Shown here: positions 23,272 to 31,301 of the stretch, one piece after another
How positions within the stretch are numbered: position 1 is the first letter of the stretch
How the letters are laid out: every line of letters starts with the position of its first letter
Assembly (NCBI GenBank): GCA_050290245.1
Contig: JBNKHH010000006.1
Location: forward strand, 1-41,997
From: JBNKHH01 sp050290245
Lineage (GTDB): Bacteria; Pseudomonadota; Alphaproteobacteria; Rhodobacterales; Rhodobacteraceae
Length of the DNA stretch: 41,997 nt
Reading direction: 5' to 3'
Translations under genes and position numbers: made by a program
The notes under the pieces: model-generated
The model's input: only the letters and a program-made list of their open reading frames with translations
Told to the model about the DNA's origin: nothing
Database searches by the model: none

Positions 23272-24282
23272 ATGACCACGGCCCCGCTCATTGACCCGTT
23301 TGCGCGCCCGATCAGCTATCTGAGGCTGTCGGTGACCGACCGCTGCGACTTCCGCTGCGTCTACTGCATGGCCGAGAACATGACCTTCCTGCCGAAGAAG
23401 GAACTGCTTACGCTGGAAGAATTGGACCGCATGTGTTCGACTTTCATCCGTCTCGGCGTCGAGAAATTACGCATCACCGGCGGCGAACCCCTGGTGCGGC
23501 GCGATATCATGACCTTTTTCCGGTCCATGACCCGGCACATGGACTCTGGCGCACTGAAGGAACTGACACTGACGACCAACGGCTCGCAGCTGTCGCGCTT
23601 TTCAGATCAGCTCGTCGAGGCCGGCGTGAAGCGCATCAACGTGTCGCTGGACACGCTCGATGACGAGAAATTCGCACGTGTCACCCGCTGGGGCCGTCTG
23701 CCACAAGTTCTGAAAGGCATCGACGCCGCCCAGAAAGCGGGGCTGCGCGTCAAGATCAACACCGTGGCGCTGAAGGGCTTCAACGAAGAAGAACTTTTCG
23801 ATCTCACCGAATGGTGTGCCAGCCGCGACATGGACCTGACCTTTATCGAAGTCATGCCCATGGGCGACCTCGGCCCCGAACAGGACCGCATCGGCCAGTA
23901 TTGGTCACTGAAGGACCTGCGCGGCCGGCTTGAGGACCGCTACACACTCAAAGACCTCGCGCATCGCACCGGCGGCCCTGCGCGCTATGTCGAACTGACC
24001 GAGACCGGCCAGCAGGTCGGGTTCATCACACCGCTGACCCATAATTTCTGCGAAAGCTGCAACCGCGTGCGGCTGACCTGCACGGGCGAGTTGTTCATGT
24101 GCCTCGGCCAGGAAGACAACGCCGATTTGCGCTCTGCCCTGCGCGCCTCGGAAGGCGACGCCCCACTCGAAGAGGCCATCCGCGCCGCCATATCGCGTAA
24201 ACCCAAAGGCCACGACTTTGACTATTCCCGTCAAAAAGCCGACGGCCAGATGTCGCGGCACATGAGCCATACGGGCGGTTGA
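23272..24282 (+). CDS. moaA: GTP 3',8-cyclase MoaA (molybdenum cofactor synthesis)
   Basis: Radical SAM enzyme for the first step of molybdopterin synthesis, converting GTP to 3',8-cyclo-GTP. 336 residues. N-terminal cluster DRCDFRCVYC (C25, C29, C32), followed by KLRITGGEPLVRRD and LTLTTNGSQL; C-terminal second cluster FCESCNRVRLTCTGEL with MCLG; the last two residues are Gly-Gly, a MoaA hallmark needed for activity. No other mo* gene is beside it. Start ATG 23272. Confidence 0.97.
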   Translation: MTTAPLIDPFARPISYLRLSVTDRCDFRCVYCMAENMTFLPKKELLTLEELDRMCSTFIRLGVEKLRITGGEPLVRRDIMTFFRSMTRHMDSGALKELTLTTNGSQLSRFSDQLVEAGVKRINVSLDTLDDEKFARVTRWGRLPQVLKGIDAAQKAGLRVKINTVALKGFNEEELFDLTEWCASRDMDLTFIEVMPMGDLGPEQDRIGQYWSLKDLRGRLEDRYTLKDLAHRTGGPARYVELTETGQQVGFITPLTHNFCESCNRVRLTCTGELFMCLGQEDNADLRSALRASEGDAPLEEAIRAAISRKPKGHDFDYSRQKADGQMSRHMSHTGG

Positions 24283-24550
24283 GCGCCTTTCCAACGCCAA
24301 CCGGCCGCCGCGCCTGGGGCCGGGATTCGGAAATCACCGTTCAAGACGGGGACCGGGACGCCGATAGCACACAAAAAGGTGTCTGCTCCTTGCGAAACCT
24401 TTCCTGAAAAAAGAACAGTTTGCGCCGGACACCTGGCCTGCCAGTTCGGCCAATTGGCACTCTCGCCGCCCTTTGGCCGCGCCCGGACCACAAATTCGGC
24501 ACACTCACCTGATTTCGTTCCGCTGTTGGGGCAATTCGAAAGGTGAAATC

Positions 24551-24808
24551 ATGTCGAGAGTGTTGATCGTACTGTCCTTCGCCGCCCTGACCGCCTGCGG
24601 GCAGGCCACCGATGCCGTTAACTCCGACGTCACGCCACTCAAGCTTGAGCGTGCCACCGCCGATTATTTCGGCACCGGTGCTTACAGCGTACAAGTGTCG
24701 AACATCAAACAGAGCGTGCTTGGAAGCTCTTACCGCGCCCATGTGTCGGGACGCGCCTACAACTGCCGCTATTTCCGTTCGGCAGTGACCTGCCAATACG
24801 CCTCCTGA
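24551..24808 (+). CDS. Small lipoprotein, unknown function
   Basis: 85 residues: leader MSRVLIVLSFAALTACGQ with lipobox LTAC, then a short mature part (LERATADYFGTGAYSVQVSN, AHVSGRAYNCRYFRSAVTCQ) with two further cysteines that might form a disulfide. ATG 24551 has AAAGGTG 6 bases upstream. It stands alone: 268 bases separate it from moaA and 276 from the next gene, with a small GGGGCA/TGCCCC hairpin just after its stop. Confidence 0.7.
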   Translation: MSRVLIVLSFAALTACGQATDAVNSDVTPLKLERATADYFGTGAYSVQVSNIKQSVLGSSYRAHVSGRAYNCRYFRSAVTCQYAS

Positions 24809-24818
24809 CCACCGTTCT

Positions 24819-24833
24819 GGGGCAAACTGCCCC
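24819..24833 (+). terminator. Short hairpin after the 24551-24808 lipoprotein gene
   Basis: GGGGCA (24819-24824) and TGCCCC (24828-24833) enclose AAC, with an outer ACC/GGT extension, 10 bases after the stop. There is no T run after it, so it is a possible 3' end structure rather than a firm intrinsic terminator. Confidence 0.4.
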
Positions 24834-25084
24834 GGTCGTCCCTGCTCCGCATTGACGCCGAAACGCCTCCCGCGCTGTGCCTCTGCCCTGCCGAAACCAG
24901 GTTTGCAGGGGCACGTCCGCTGCACCAAAAAGACCAATGGCGCGCTTCGTCGCCAGGGAAGTCGGATGACTACGGTCTGCGGATCTGCGCAAGAATTTTT
25001 GCAATTCGCCCTACTTTTGCCACATTTGTGACGCTTTATGGCCCTCGGTAAGTTATTGTTAAGTACAAGTGTAACGAGTGTCCC

Positions 25085-25255
25085 ATGCGTAATATCGCTG
25101 CTCTGGCAGAGAATCTGCCGTCCCAACCGCCTCTCACTTCCGAAGAACGCAGACTGTTTCAGGCTGGCCTGGAATCACTGCGGGAATACCGCCTCCAATC
25201 CCGTGCCAATCGCGTTCTGCCCTCGTGTCGCAACGACGAAGAGGAGGCGGCGTGA
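25085..25255 (+). CDS. Small conserved-looking soluble protein (56 residues)
   Basis: Unknown function. 56 residues: a helical N-terminus (MRNIAALAENLPSQPPLTSE), then EERRLFQAGLESLREYRLQSR and a C-terminal Cys with acidic end (PSCRNDEEEAA). Its TGA overlaps the ATG of the following membrane-protein gene (TGATG), which supports it being a real gene despite its length. The GAGGAGG at its own 3' end is the ribosome-binding site of that next gene. The upstream region is somewhat A+T-richer and could hold a promoter. The longer +1-frame ORF from 25038 is rejected. Confidence 0.6.
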   Translation: MRNIAALAENLPSQPPLTSEERRLFQAGLESLREYRLQSRANRVLPSCRNDEEEAA

Positions 25256-25443
25256 TGAACGATATGGGTATTTATCTCGCCATCCTCGGCGCCGCAGTCC
25301 TGGCAGTTGGCATTCGCCGCATCGCCACGCGGGCCAACACCGAAGTCACGATGGCCGATTTCGAGGTCGATCACCCGGTCGATGCCTTCGATATGCCTGA
25401 GCGCGATGAAGTCCGCTGGCGCCGGTCCTACTCGGGACACTGA
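25255..25443 (+). CDS. Small single-pass membrane protein (62 residues)
   Basis: Unknown function. 62 residues: one transmembrane helix near the N-terminus (MGIYLAILGAAVLAVGIRRI) and a polar, acidic C-terminal part (ADFEVDHPVDAFDMPERDEVRWRR). Its ATG overlaps the stop of the 56-residue gene, and GAGGAGGCGG precedes it at a suitable distance, so the pair is translationally coupled. It ends 18 bases before an intrinsic terminator. Most likely an inner-membrane microprotein. Confidence 0.65.
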   Translation: MNDMGIYLAILGAAVLAVGIRRIATRANTEVTMADFEVDHPVDAFDMPERDEVRWRRSYSGH

Positions 25444-25461
25444 CGGGTTCCAGTGCTGAAT

Positions 25462-25485
25462 ACGCCCTGCACCGCGGGGCGTTTT
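25462..25485 (+). terminator. Intrinsic terminator after the small-protein pair
   Basis: ACGCCC (25462-25467) pairs with GGGCGT (25477-25482) around a 9-base loop and is followed by a TTTT run (25482-25485). It is 18 bases after the stop of the 25255-25443 gene and also sits between two convergent genes. Confidence 0.6.
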
Positions 25486-25487
25486 CG

Positions 25488-25904
25488 TCAGCGCGGCCGC
25501 GAATAGGTCAGCGTTGCGCGGGCGACCAGGGCGTCGCTGCCCTCCGAGCGTATTGCGACATCGCCCACGACGAGCGCACGCCCCAGCTTCAGCAAGATGA
25601 CATCGGCGACCAAAGCCACCCCCGCTTCGGGTTTGCGCATAAAGTCAATCGACGCCCCCGTGGTCACTGCCAGTGCCTCTGGCCCCACGTGAGCGATGAT
25701 CGCCAGGTAGACCGCGCAGTCGGCGAGCGAAAACATCGTCGGACCCGAGATCGTGCCACCAGGGCGCAAATGCCTGTCCTCAGGCTTCATGCGAATCCGC
25801 GCACGCATCGGGCCGACCGAGACGACTTCGTAGTCGTCGCTGACCTGAGGAAAATGCCCGACCAGAAAATCCCGCACTTCGGCGACTGACAGTATCGGCT
25901 CCAT
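25488..25904 (-). CDS. PaaI-like hotdog thioesterase
   Basis: 138 residues with the PaaI/hotdog signature: RHLRPGGTISGPTMFSLADC (the segment carrying the catalytic-helix positions), a central helix, and DFMRKPEAGVALVADVILLKLGRALVVGDV strands (given as sequence only in part: VILLKLGRALVVGDVAIRSE). Probable acyl-CoA thioesterase of the cytoplasm; substrate unknown. ATG 25904 follows GGGGGAAAGG. It lies just downstream of the M32 carboxypeptidase gene (22-base gap) in the same direction, and its stop abuts the + strand terminator. Confidence 0.85.
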   Translation of the reverse strand: MEPILSVAEVRDFLVGHFPQVSDDYEVVSVGPMRARIRMKPEDRHLRPGGTISGPTMFSLADCAVYLAIIAHVGPEALAVTTGASIDFMRKPEAGVALVADVILLKLGRALVVGDVAIRSEGSDALVARATLTYSRPR

Positions 25905-25926
25905 CGTGCCTTTCCCCCTGAGACCG

Positions 25927-27402
25927 CTACAGGCCGTATATCCCGCTGAATTTCTCTTCCAGATAGGCCAGAAGCGGTCCCTCGTTCGGCGCTTGACCCG
26001 AGGCGCGGGCGATCACATCCCGCGGCTTGTAGAGGCCACCATGCCGGTGAATATTTTCACGCAACCAATCGGTTGCAGGCGCTGTCTCACCTTCTGACAG
26101 TGCCGCGTCCAGATCCGGAACGTCCCGTCGCAACGCCTCGTGCAAACAGCCGGCATAGACATTGCCCAGCGTGTAGGTCGGAAAATACCCGAACAGCGCC
26201 TCGGACCAGTGCACATCCTGCAGAACGCCGTTCTCAGGCTTATCCACCTCGACGCCAAAGTCCCTGGCAAATCGCGCATTCCATGCCTCGGGCAGGTCGG
26301 CGACCTCAAGCCTCCCGGCAATCAACTCGCGCTCAAGATCAAACCGCAACAGGACATGCAGGTTGTAATGGACCTCGTCCGCTTCGGTGCGGATGAAACC
26401 CGAGGAACACCGGTTCACCGCCGCGTAAAACGTGTCGGCGTCCGCGATCCCAAAGTCTCCAAAAACATCCCGCATCCGCTCAAAGACCCAGCCCGTGAAG
26501 GCACGGCTGCGCCCAAGCTGGTTCTCGTAGATCCTGCTCTGGCTTTCGTGAACACCCATCGACACGCCCGAACCCAGCGGCGTTAAAAGATACGCCCGGT
26601 CGATCCCCTGCTCATAGCAGGCATGACCAACCTCGTGGATGGTCGAATAGAGACAGTTGAACGGCTCTTTCGGCAGGGTCCGCGTCGTGATCCGCACATC
26701 CAGCCCCGACCCCGATGAAAACGGGTGCACGGCCTTGTCGATGCGCCCGTGGCCAGTGTCATACCCGAAGGCCCGCGCCATCTCGGACGACAATTGCAAT
26801 TGTCCGGCCTCGTGAAACTCCCCCTCTAGAACCGGCACCTGCCGTTCCGCACCGAGAACCTTTTCACGCAACGCCACCAACCGGGGGCGCAGCGCGCCGA
26901 ACATGGCCTCAAGTTCGGCCTCGGTGGCGCCCGGTTCATAGTCATCGAGAAGGGCGTCATACAGGTTGCCGCCATCGGCCAGGGCTGAGGCCTTCTCCCG
27001 CGACAAGGCCAGAACCTCTTCCAGCTTGGGCTGGAACGACGCGAAATCGTTTTCTTCCCGCGCCCGAGCCCAGGCCCGATGCGCCAGAGACGTGGTGCGC
27101 GCCAGCGCCGCCGACAAATCCACAGGAACCCGCGCGGTGCGCTCGTACCGCCGCCGGATCAATTCGAGTTGCCGCTCGGCCACTGGCTCATCCGCCTGAG
27201 CACTCTCAAGCCAGTCTCCGATCCGGGGATCGGTCCGCCTCCGGTGCAACACGCCCGCCAGCGCCGCCATCTCCTCGGCCCGCTGCTCGACGGCGCCTTC
27301 GGGCATCATCGTTTCCTGGTCCCACCCCAGGCGCCCCATGACCTGGCCCAGGGCCTCGGTCTCGCGCTGGAACGCCATCAACTCATCAAAATCGCTCATC
27401 AT
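25927..27402 (-). CDS. M32-family carboxypeptidase (Taq-type)
   Basis: 491-residue zinc carboxypeptidase that removes C-terminal residues from peptides. The metal site HEVGH is at residues 256-260 in LYSTIHEVGHACYEQG, with the conserved GVHESQSRIYENQLGRSRAF downstream and FSSGSGLDVRITTR before it; the C-terminal YTLGNVYAGCLHEA segment also fits. AGAGGATA lies before two adjacent ATGs (27402 and 27399); the second would be spaced better, so the true start may be 27399. The first ATG overlaps the ctaA stop by one base. Confidence 0.9.
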   Translation of the reverse strand: MMSDFDELMAFQRETEALGQVMGRLGWDQETMMPEGAVEQRAEEMAALAGVLHRRRTDPRIGDWLESAQADEPVAERQLELIRRRYERTARVPVDLSAALARTTSLAHRAWARAREENDFASFQPKLEEVLALSREKASALADGGNLYDALLDDYEPGATEAELEAMFGALRPRLVALREKVLGAERQVPVLEGEFHEAGQLQLSSEMARAFGYDTGHGRIDKAVHPFSSGSGLDVRITTRTLPKEPFNCLYSTIHEVGHACYEQGIDRAYLLTPLGSGVSMGVHESQSRIYENQLGRSRAFTGWVFERMRDVFGDFGIADADTFYAAVNRCSSGFIRTEADEVHYNLHVLLRFDLERELIAGRLEVADLPEAWNARFARDFGVEVDKPENGVLQDVHWSEALFGYFPTYTLGNVYAGCLHEALRRDVPDLDAALSEGETAPATDWLRENIHRHGGLYKPRDVIARASGQAPNEGPLLAYLEEKFSGIYGL

Positions 27403-28541
27403 TATCCTCTTACCGACTGGGACTTGGGATAGCGCGCCAGGAACCGCGCCCGAAGGATCAATATAAAGGCCACCACCGCACCCAACTGGTGGACGATCGC
27501 CAGGCTCAGCGGGGCGATATAGATCACCGTCATGATCCCCAACACCATCTGCAGAACCAGCATCGCCAGAACCATGGTGATCGCGGCGCGCGTCTCGGTG
27601 TTGCCGGATCGCCGCCCCTTCAGCCAGACGGCAACGCCAAAGGCCACCAGCACGTACCCCGTGACCCGGTGCATGAACTGAACCAACCCGGCGTTTTCAA
27701 AGAAATTCCGCCATGCAGGCACGATGTCGAAAGCCGCCGGCGGGAAGAACTGCCCCGCCATGTCCGGCCAGTCGTTGAACGTCCGGCCCGCGTCGATCCC
27801 GGCAACAAGCGCCCCCAACAGGACCTGAAGGAAAGCCAAGTGCAACACCCCTGTCGTCATCGAAAACAGCTTGGCATCGCCGCTCCGCCGCGCCTGGAGC
27901 AACTCGGCCTCGCTTCTGCCCAGCAGCAGGACGAGCCACGCCAGCACCCCGAGGATGACAAACGCCAGCCCCAGATGCGTCGCCAGACGGTACGAGGCCA
28001 CGTCCAGCATCTCACCGCCAAGACCGGATGACACCATCCACCAACCGATCGCCCCCTGCAGCCCGCCCAGGGCTCCCGGAATTACCAGCCGCCCGGTCCA
28101 TCCGGCCGGAATGCGCCTGGTCAAAAGGAAGAACAGGAACCCGACCGCCCAGACCAGGCCGACCATCCGGCCCAACTGGCGATGCCCCCATTCCCACCAA
28201 TAGATACTCTTGAACTCGGCCAATGACATGCCGGCGTTCTGTAACTGGTACTCCGGGATTTCCCTGTACTTGGCGAACTCTGCATCCCAGGCTTCGGCGC
28301 TCATCGGCGGCATCGCCCCTGTGACGGGCCGCCACTCGGTAATCGACAACCCGCTGTCGGTCAGCCGGGTCAACCCGCCAACGACAATCATGGCAACAAC
28401 CATGGCAAACAGGATCATCAGCCAGGCCCGGATAGCTCCGCGCGCCCCACGCCTGCCCCTGTCGATCACCCCTGCCTGAGGCGTCTTGCGCGGGGCGGCG
28501 CCCTCGCTCACATCCTCGAAAATACTGCGTTTCTCGCTCAT
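27402..28541 (-). CDS. ctaA: Heme A synthase (CtaA/COX15)
   Basis: Oxidises heme O to heme A for the aa3-type cytochrome oxidase. 379 residues with about eight transmembrane helices arranged as two related halves. Signatures: VVGGLTRLTDSGLSITEWRPV, GHRQLGR (heme-ligand histidine), ATHLGLAF, LGALVAGIDAGRTFNDWPDM, FMHRVTGYVL and AIVHQLGAVV. ATG 28541 has AGGAG 8 bases upstream; the longer frame from 28556 lacks such support. Its stop overlaps the M32 gene start. The oxidase genes themselves are not in the window. Confidence 0.93.
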   Translation of the reverse strand: MSEKRSIFEDVSEGAAPRKTPQAGVIDRGRRGARGAIRAWLMILFAMVVAMIVVGGLTRLTDSGLSITEWRPVTGAMPPMSAEAWDAEFAKYREIPEYQLQNAGMSLAEFKSIYWWEWGHRQLGRMVGLVWAVGFLFFLLTRRIPAGWTGRLVIPGALGGLQGAIGWWMVSSGLGGEMLDVASYRLATHLGLAFVILGVLAWLVLLLGRSEAELLQARRSGDAKLFSMTTGVLHLAFLQVLLGALVAGIDAGRTFNDWPDMAGQFFPPAAFDIVPAWRNFFENAGLVQFMHRVTGYVLVAFGVAVWLKGRRSGNTETRAAITMVLAMLVLQMVLGIMTVIYIAPLSLAIVHQLGAVVAFILILRARFLARYPKSQSVRG

Positions 28542-28595
28542 GTAACGCTCCTGCACTCGCGGCGAAATGTAGGGGTGTCCCCCGGCGGCGTCCAG

Positions 28596-29330
28596 TCAGT
28601 CGCCACGCTCTTTCCAGCGGACCATCTGACGCATGATCCCGTGCAGCACCTGGATGTCCGAGCGCGTCATCGGCATCCGGCTCCAGAGGTTCCGCAGGGT
28701 GATCTTCATCCCCTCCGCCTTTTCCTCGGGGTAAAAGAACCCCGCTGCTTGGAGACGGTCCTCGTAATGTTCGGCCAACTTCTCGATTTCGATCTGCGTC
28801 GCAGGCTCGGTCCCGGCATAAGCCGTCACACGGCCCTCGACTTTGGCCGTCGCGCGCCGCCACTCATAAGCGGTCAGCAACACGCATTGCGCCAGGTTAA
28901 GCGAGGCGAACTCCGGGTTCACCGGCACCGAGATGATCGCGTTGGCCCGCGCGATGTCGTCGTTCTCCAGCCCCGCGCGCTCCGGCCCGAACATCACCGC
29001 CACCTGCTGCCCCGCCGCGATCCGTGCCCGCGCATCCGCCATCGCCGCCTCGGGCGAAAAGACCTCCTTGGTCAGATCCCGGCTCCGCGCGGTCGTGGCA
29101 TAGACATAGGCGCTATCGGCAACCGCCCCGGCCACGTCCTCGTACATCTGCGCTTCGTCCAACAAACGCCCCGCCCCGCTCGCCATGGCCACCGCCTTGG
29201 GACTGGGCCAGCCGTCGCGCGGCGCCACGATACGCATCCGGTCCAACCCGAAATTCCACATTGCACGCGCTGCCGCCCCGATGTTCTCGCCCATCTGCGG
29301 GCGCACGAGGATGAAAGCGGGCTGGATCAT
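28596..29330 (-). CDS. trmJ: TrmJ-type tRNA (Cm32/Um32) 2'-O-methyltransferase
   Basis: 244-residue SPOUT/TrmH-family RNA methyltransferase. Starts PAFILVRPQMGENIGAAARA, then FGLDRMRIV, AVMFGPERAGLENDDIARAN and ISVPVNPEFASLNLAQCVLL, all characteristic of TrmJ, which methylates position 32 of tRNAs using S-adenosylmethionine. A C-terminal helical extension follows. ATG 29330 has CGGAG upstream. It lies behind ctaA (54-base gap) and is divergent to the TfoX-like gene. Confidence 0.9.
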   Translation of the reverse strand: MIQPAFILVRPQMGENIGAAARAMWNFGLDRMRIVAPRDGWPSPKAVAMASGAGRLLDEAQMYEDVAGAVADSAYVYATTARSRDLTKEVFSPEAAMADARARIAAGQQVAVMFGPERAGLENDDIARANAIISVPVNPEFASLNLAQCVLLTAYEWRRATAKVEGRVTAYAGTEPATQIEIEKLAEHYEDRLQAAGFFYPEEKAEGMKITLRNLWSRMPMTRSDIQVLHGIMRQMVRWKERGD

Positions 29331-29399
29331 GATACACTCCGGTTGCGAACCGCCGGGTCATACGATTCGACGGCCCCGGACACAAGAGCGAGACACCCG

Positions 29400-29729
29400 A
29401 TGGCATATGATGAAGGATTGGCCGACCTCTTTCGCGACGACCTGGTTGACGCGGGCAGGGTCGAGGAAAAGCGCATGTTCGGCGGCCTCTGCTTCATGCT
29501 AGACGGCCACATGCTCTGCGGCGTCCACAAAGACGGCGGCATGTTTCGCGTCGGCAAAGAGCGTCACGAAACGGCTCTCGCCATGGAGGGCGTCAGCGAA
29601 ATGGCCTTCACGGGCCGCAAGATGGGCGGCCTCGTCGAGGTGACCGAGGCGGTCATGGCCGACGACGCGGCCCGCGCCCGCCTCCTTGCGCTTGCCATGG
29701 AAAACGTCCACACCCTTCCCCCTCGCTGA
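29400..29729 (+). CDS. TfoX/Sxy-like N-terminal-domain protein
   Basis: 109 residues: MAYDEGLADLFRDDLVDAGR, then VEEKRMFGGLCFMLDGHMLCGV and GMFRVGKERHETALAMEGV, matching the N-terminal domain of TfoX/Sxy, with no C-terminal domain. In gammaproteobacteria TfoX promotes competence; stand-alone N-domain proteins like this are common in alphaproteobacteria and their role is unclear. The longer open frame from 28575 is antisense to trmJ and is rejected. Followed by the ThiE-like gene after 44 bases. Confidence 0.85.
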   Translation: MAYDEGLADLFRDDLVDAGRVEEKRMFGGLCFMLDGHMLCGVHKDGGMFRVGKERHETALAMEGVSEMAFTGRKMGGLVEVTEAVMADDAARARLLALAMENVHTLPPR

Positions 29730-29773
29730 TCCAGCGGCTATAGCCTCGGGTCAGAACGACAAGGACCCACCCG

Positions 29774-30394
29774 ATGGCCGACAGCGACGCCCCCCAGATC
29801 TACCTCCTGACACCGCCCGAATTCGAACTGTCGACCTTTCCCGCCGAACTGGCGGCGGTGCTGGACGCGCATGAGATCGCCTGCCTGCGCCTGACCATGG
29901 CCACCCGCGACGAAGACCGCCTGTCGCGTGCCGGTGACGCCCTGCGCGAGGTGGCCCATGCCCGCGACGTTGCAATCGTCATCGACACCCACGTGGCGCT
30001 GGCCGAACGGCTCGGCCTCGACGGCGTGCACCTCCTCGACGGCGCGCGCTCGGTCCGAAAAGTGCGCAAGGCCCTTGGCAAGGACGCGATCGTCGGCGCC
30101 TTTTGCGGCACCTCGCGCCACGACGGCATGACGGCAGGCGAAGCCGGCGCAGACTACGTCTCCTTCGGCCCGGTCGGCATGTCGTCCCTTGGCGACGGCA
30201 CGCTGGCCGAACGCGAATTGTTCGAATGGTGGTCCGAGATGATCGAAGTGCCCGTCGTCGCAGAGGGCGAAATCGACACGGATCTCGCCGCCTCCCTGGC
30301 TCCCGTCACCGACTTCCTCGGCATCGGCGAGGAAATCTGGCGTAAGGACGACGCCGTCGCCGCTCTCGGCGCGCTGATAGCTGCCACGCGCTAG
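29774..30394 (+). CDS. Thiamine-phosphate synthase-like (ThiE/TenI-type) protein, diverged
   Basis: 206-residue TIM-barrel protein. GVHLLDGARSVRKVRKALG, then VGAFCGTSRHDGMTAGEAGADYVSFGPVG, matches the ThiE/TenI phosphate-binding half (GADYxxFGP). But the substrate-binding Q-x-R-x-K motif of ThiE is replaced (CLRLTMAT), and the usual GPxFxTxTK segment reads GPVGMSSLGDGT. Either a diverged synthase or a ThiE-like protein with another substrate. No other thi gene is nearby. Confidence 0.75.
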   Translation: MADSDAPQIYLLTPPEFELSTFPAELAAVLDAHEIACLRLTMATRDEDRLSRAGDALREVAHARDVAIVIDTHVALAERLGLDGVHLLDGARSVRKVRKALGKDAIVGAFCGTSRHDGMTAGEAGADYVSFGPVGMSSLGDGTLAERELFEWWSEMIEVPVVAEGEIDTDLAASLAPVTDFLGIGEEIWRKDDAVAALGALIAATR

Positions 30395-30402
30395 GACCTG
30401 CG

Positions 30403-30434
30403 CTTCTTCTTGTTGAAAAATACTCCGGGGTGAG
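30403..30434 (-). repeat. Dispersed intergenic motif (copy 2), Rhodobacterales type
   Basis: Read on the minus strand: CTCACCCCGGAGTATTTT, then TCAACAAGAAGAAG. The first 18 bases equal copy 1 at 22205. It lies between the convergent ThiE-like and olsA genes, 30 bases or so after the olsA stop in its sense direction, just past the AGGGGC/GCCCCT hairpin. Confidence 0.7.
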
Positions 30435-30448
30435 CGCCGACAAACGCG

Positions 30449-30463
30449 AGGGGCAAAGCCCCT
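30449..30463 (-). terminator. Hairpin immediately after olsA
   Basis: AGGGGC (30449-30454) and GCCCCT (30458-30463) form a perfect 6-bp stem around AAA (TTT on the minus strand), one base after the olsA stop codon. The downstream minus strand is CGCGTTTGTCGG, without a T run. Together with the adjacent dispersed motif it probably forms the 3' end of the olsBA transcript. Confidence 0.5.
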
Positions 30464-30464
30464 G

Positions 30465-31301
30465 TCACGCCTGTCCCACCGCCTCGGGCCGCGCACTCTT
30501 CACGACCGTCTCGGCAGCCCGCGCCATGGCCTTGCGGTCGGCATACTCCGAAACCTTCATCGCCGGATGCCAGGTCACCTCGACCCGGCCCTGACGCCGC
30601 GCGGCAAGGACCTGCAGCAGGTGGGCACCGAACTCCATGTCGCCCCACCAGCCGTAAAACCTCTCATCCTGCCCCTCTGGCGCGTAATAGACCACGGTGA
30701 CCGGCTGCACCCACAGTTCCTCGGGCAGATGGTCGGAAAACAAAGCCGCAAAGAGGGTCGGCTTGAACGGCAACACCCTTAGCCCGTCGGTCGAAGTCCC
30801 CTCGGGAAAGAACAGCAGACGGTGCCCGGCGCTCAGCCGCTCTTCGAACACCGTCTTCTGGGCATGGGCATCGCCGCGCTCCCGCCGCACGAAGACCGTT
30901 CCCGTCGCCCGCGCCAGCCAGCCGATCCCCGGCCATGCGGCAACCTCGGACTTGGACACGAAATACAAGGGCCCACCGGCGTTCAAAACAAAGATATCCA
31001 GCCACGAACCATGGTTCGCCACCATCGCACCCGGATGAGGCATCGGCGACCCGTGCGCCACATAGCCCATGCCGAAAATCCGAAAGGCAGAGCGGCAGAC
31101 GAAAACCGTGATATGCGGCGTCCAGGGACGATGCGCCCCGTTGAGCGGCCGCTCGACCAAGCGCACAAGCAGCAATAGCAAAAGACAGCCGGACGTCAGC
31201 CCGCCAAAGACAATCCCCCTCAGCCCGGCGCGCATCCATCCGCCGACACCCAGCGGAACCGGGACCGGGTCATCCTCGGACGTCCACGTCGGACCGCTCA
31301 C
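30465..31301 (-). CDS. olsA: Lysophospholipid acyltransferase-family protein, probable OlsA
   Basis: 278-residue PlsC-type acyltransferase. One or two N-terminal hydrophobic helices (GIVFGGLTSGCLLLLLLVRL), the NHxxxxD catalytic motif (H97 to D102 in ANHGSWLDIF), RATGTVFVRRERGD, and FFPEGTSTDG for acyl-acceptor binding. Because it is coupled to an OlsB-like gene, the likely reaction is acylation of lyso-ornithine lipid to ornithine lipid at the inner membrane. GTG start at 31301 overlaps the olsB stop (GTGA). A generic 1-acylglycerol-phosphate acyltransferase is the alternative. Confidence 0.82.
   Translation of the reverse strand: MSGPTWTSEDDPVPVPLGVGGWMRAGLRGIVFGGLTSGCLLLLLLVRLVERPLNGAHRPWTPHITVFVCRSAFRIFGMGYVAHGSPMPHPGAMVANHGSWLDIFVLNAGGPLYFVSKSEVAAWPGIGWLARATGTVFVRRERGDAHAQKTVFEERLSAGHRLLFFPEGTSTDGLRVLPFKPTLFAALFSDHLPEELWVQPVTVVYYAPEGQDERFYGWWGDMEFGAHLLQVLAARRQGRVEVTWHPAMKVSEYADRKAMARAAETVVKSARPEAVGQA

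Noticed and set aside
25038..25400. A 120-residue plus-strand open frame overlapping the microprotein pair
   Set aside because: It is in a different frame from both coupled genes, its second half is an Arg-rich shadow, and the TGATG coupling supports the shorter genes.
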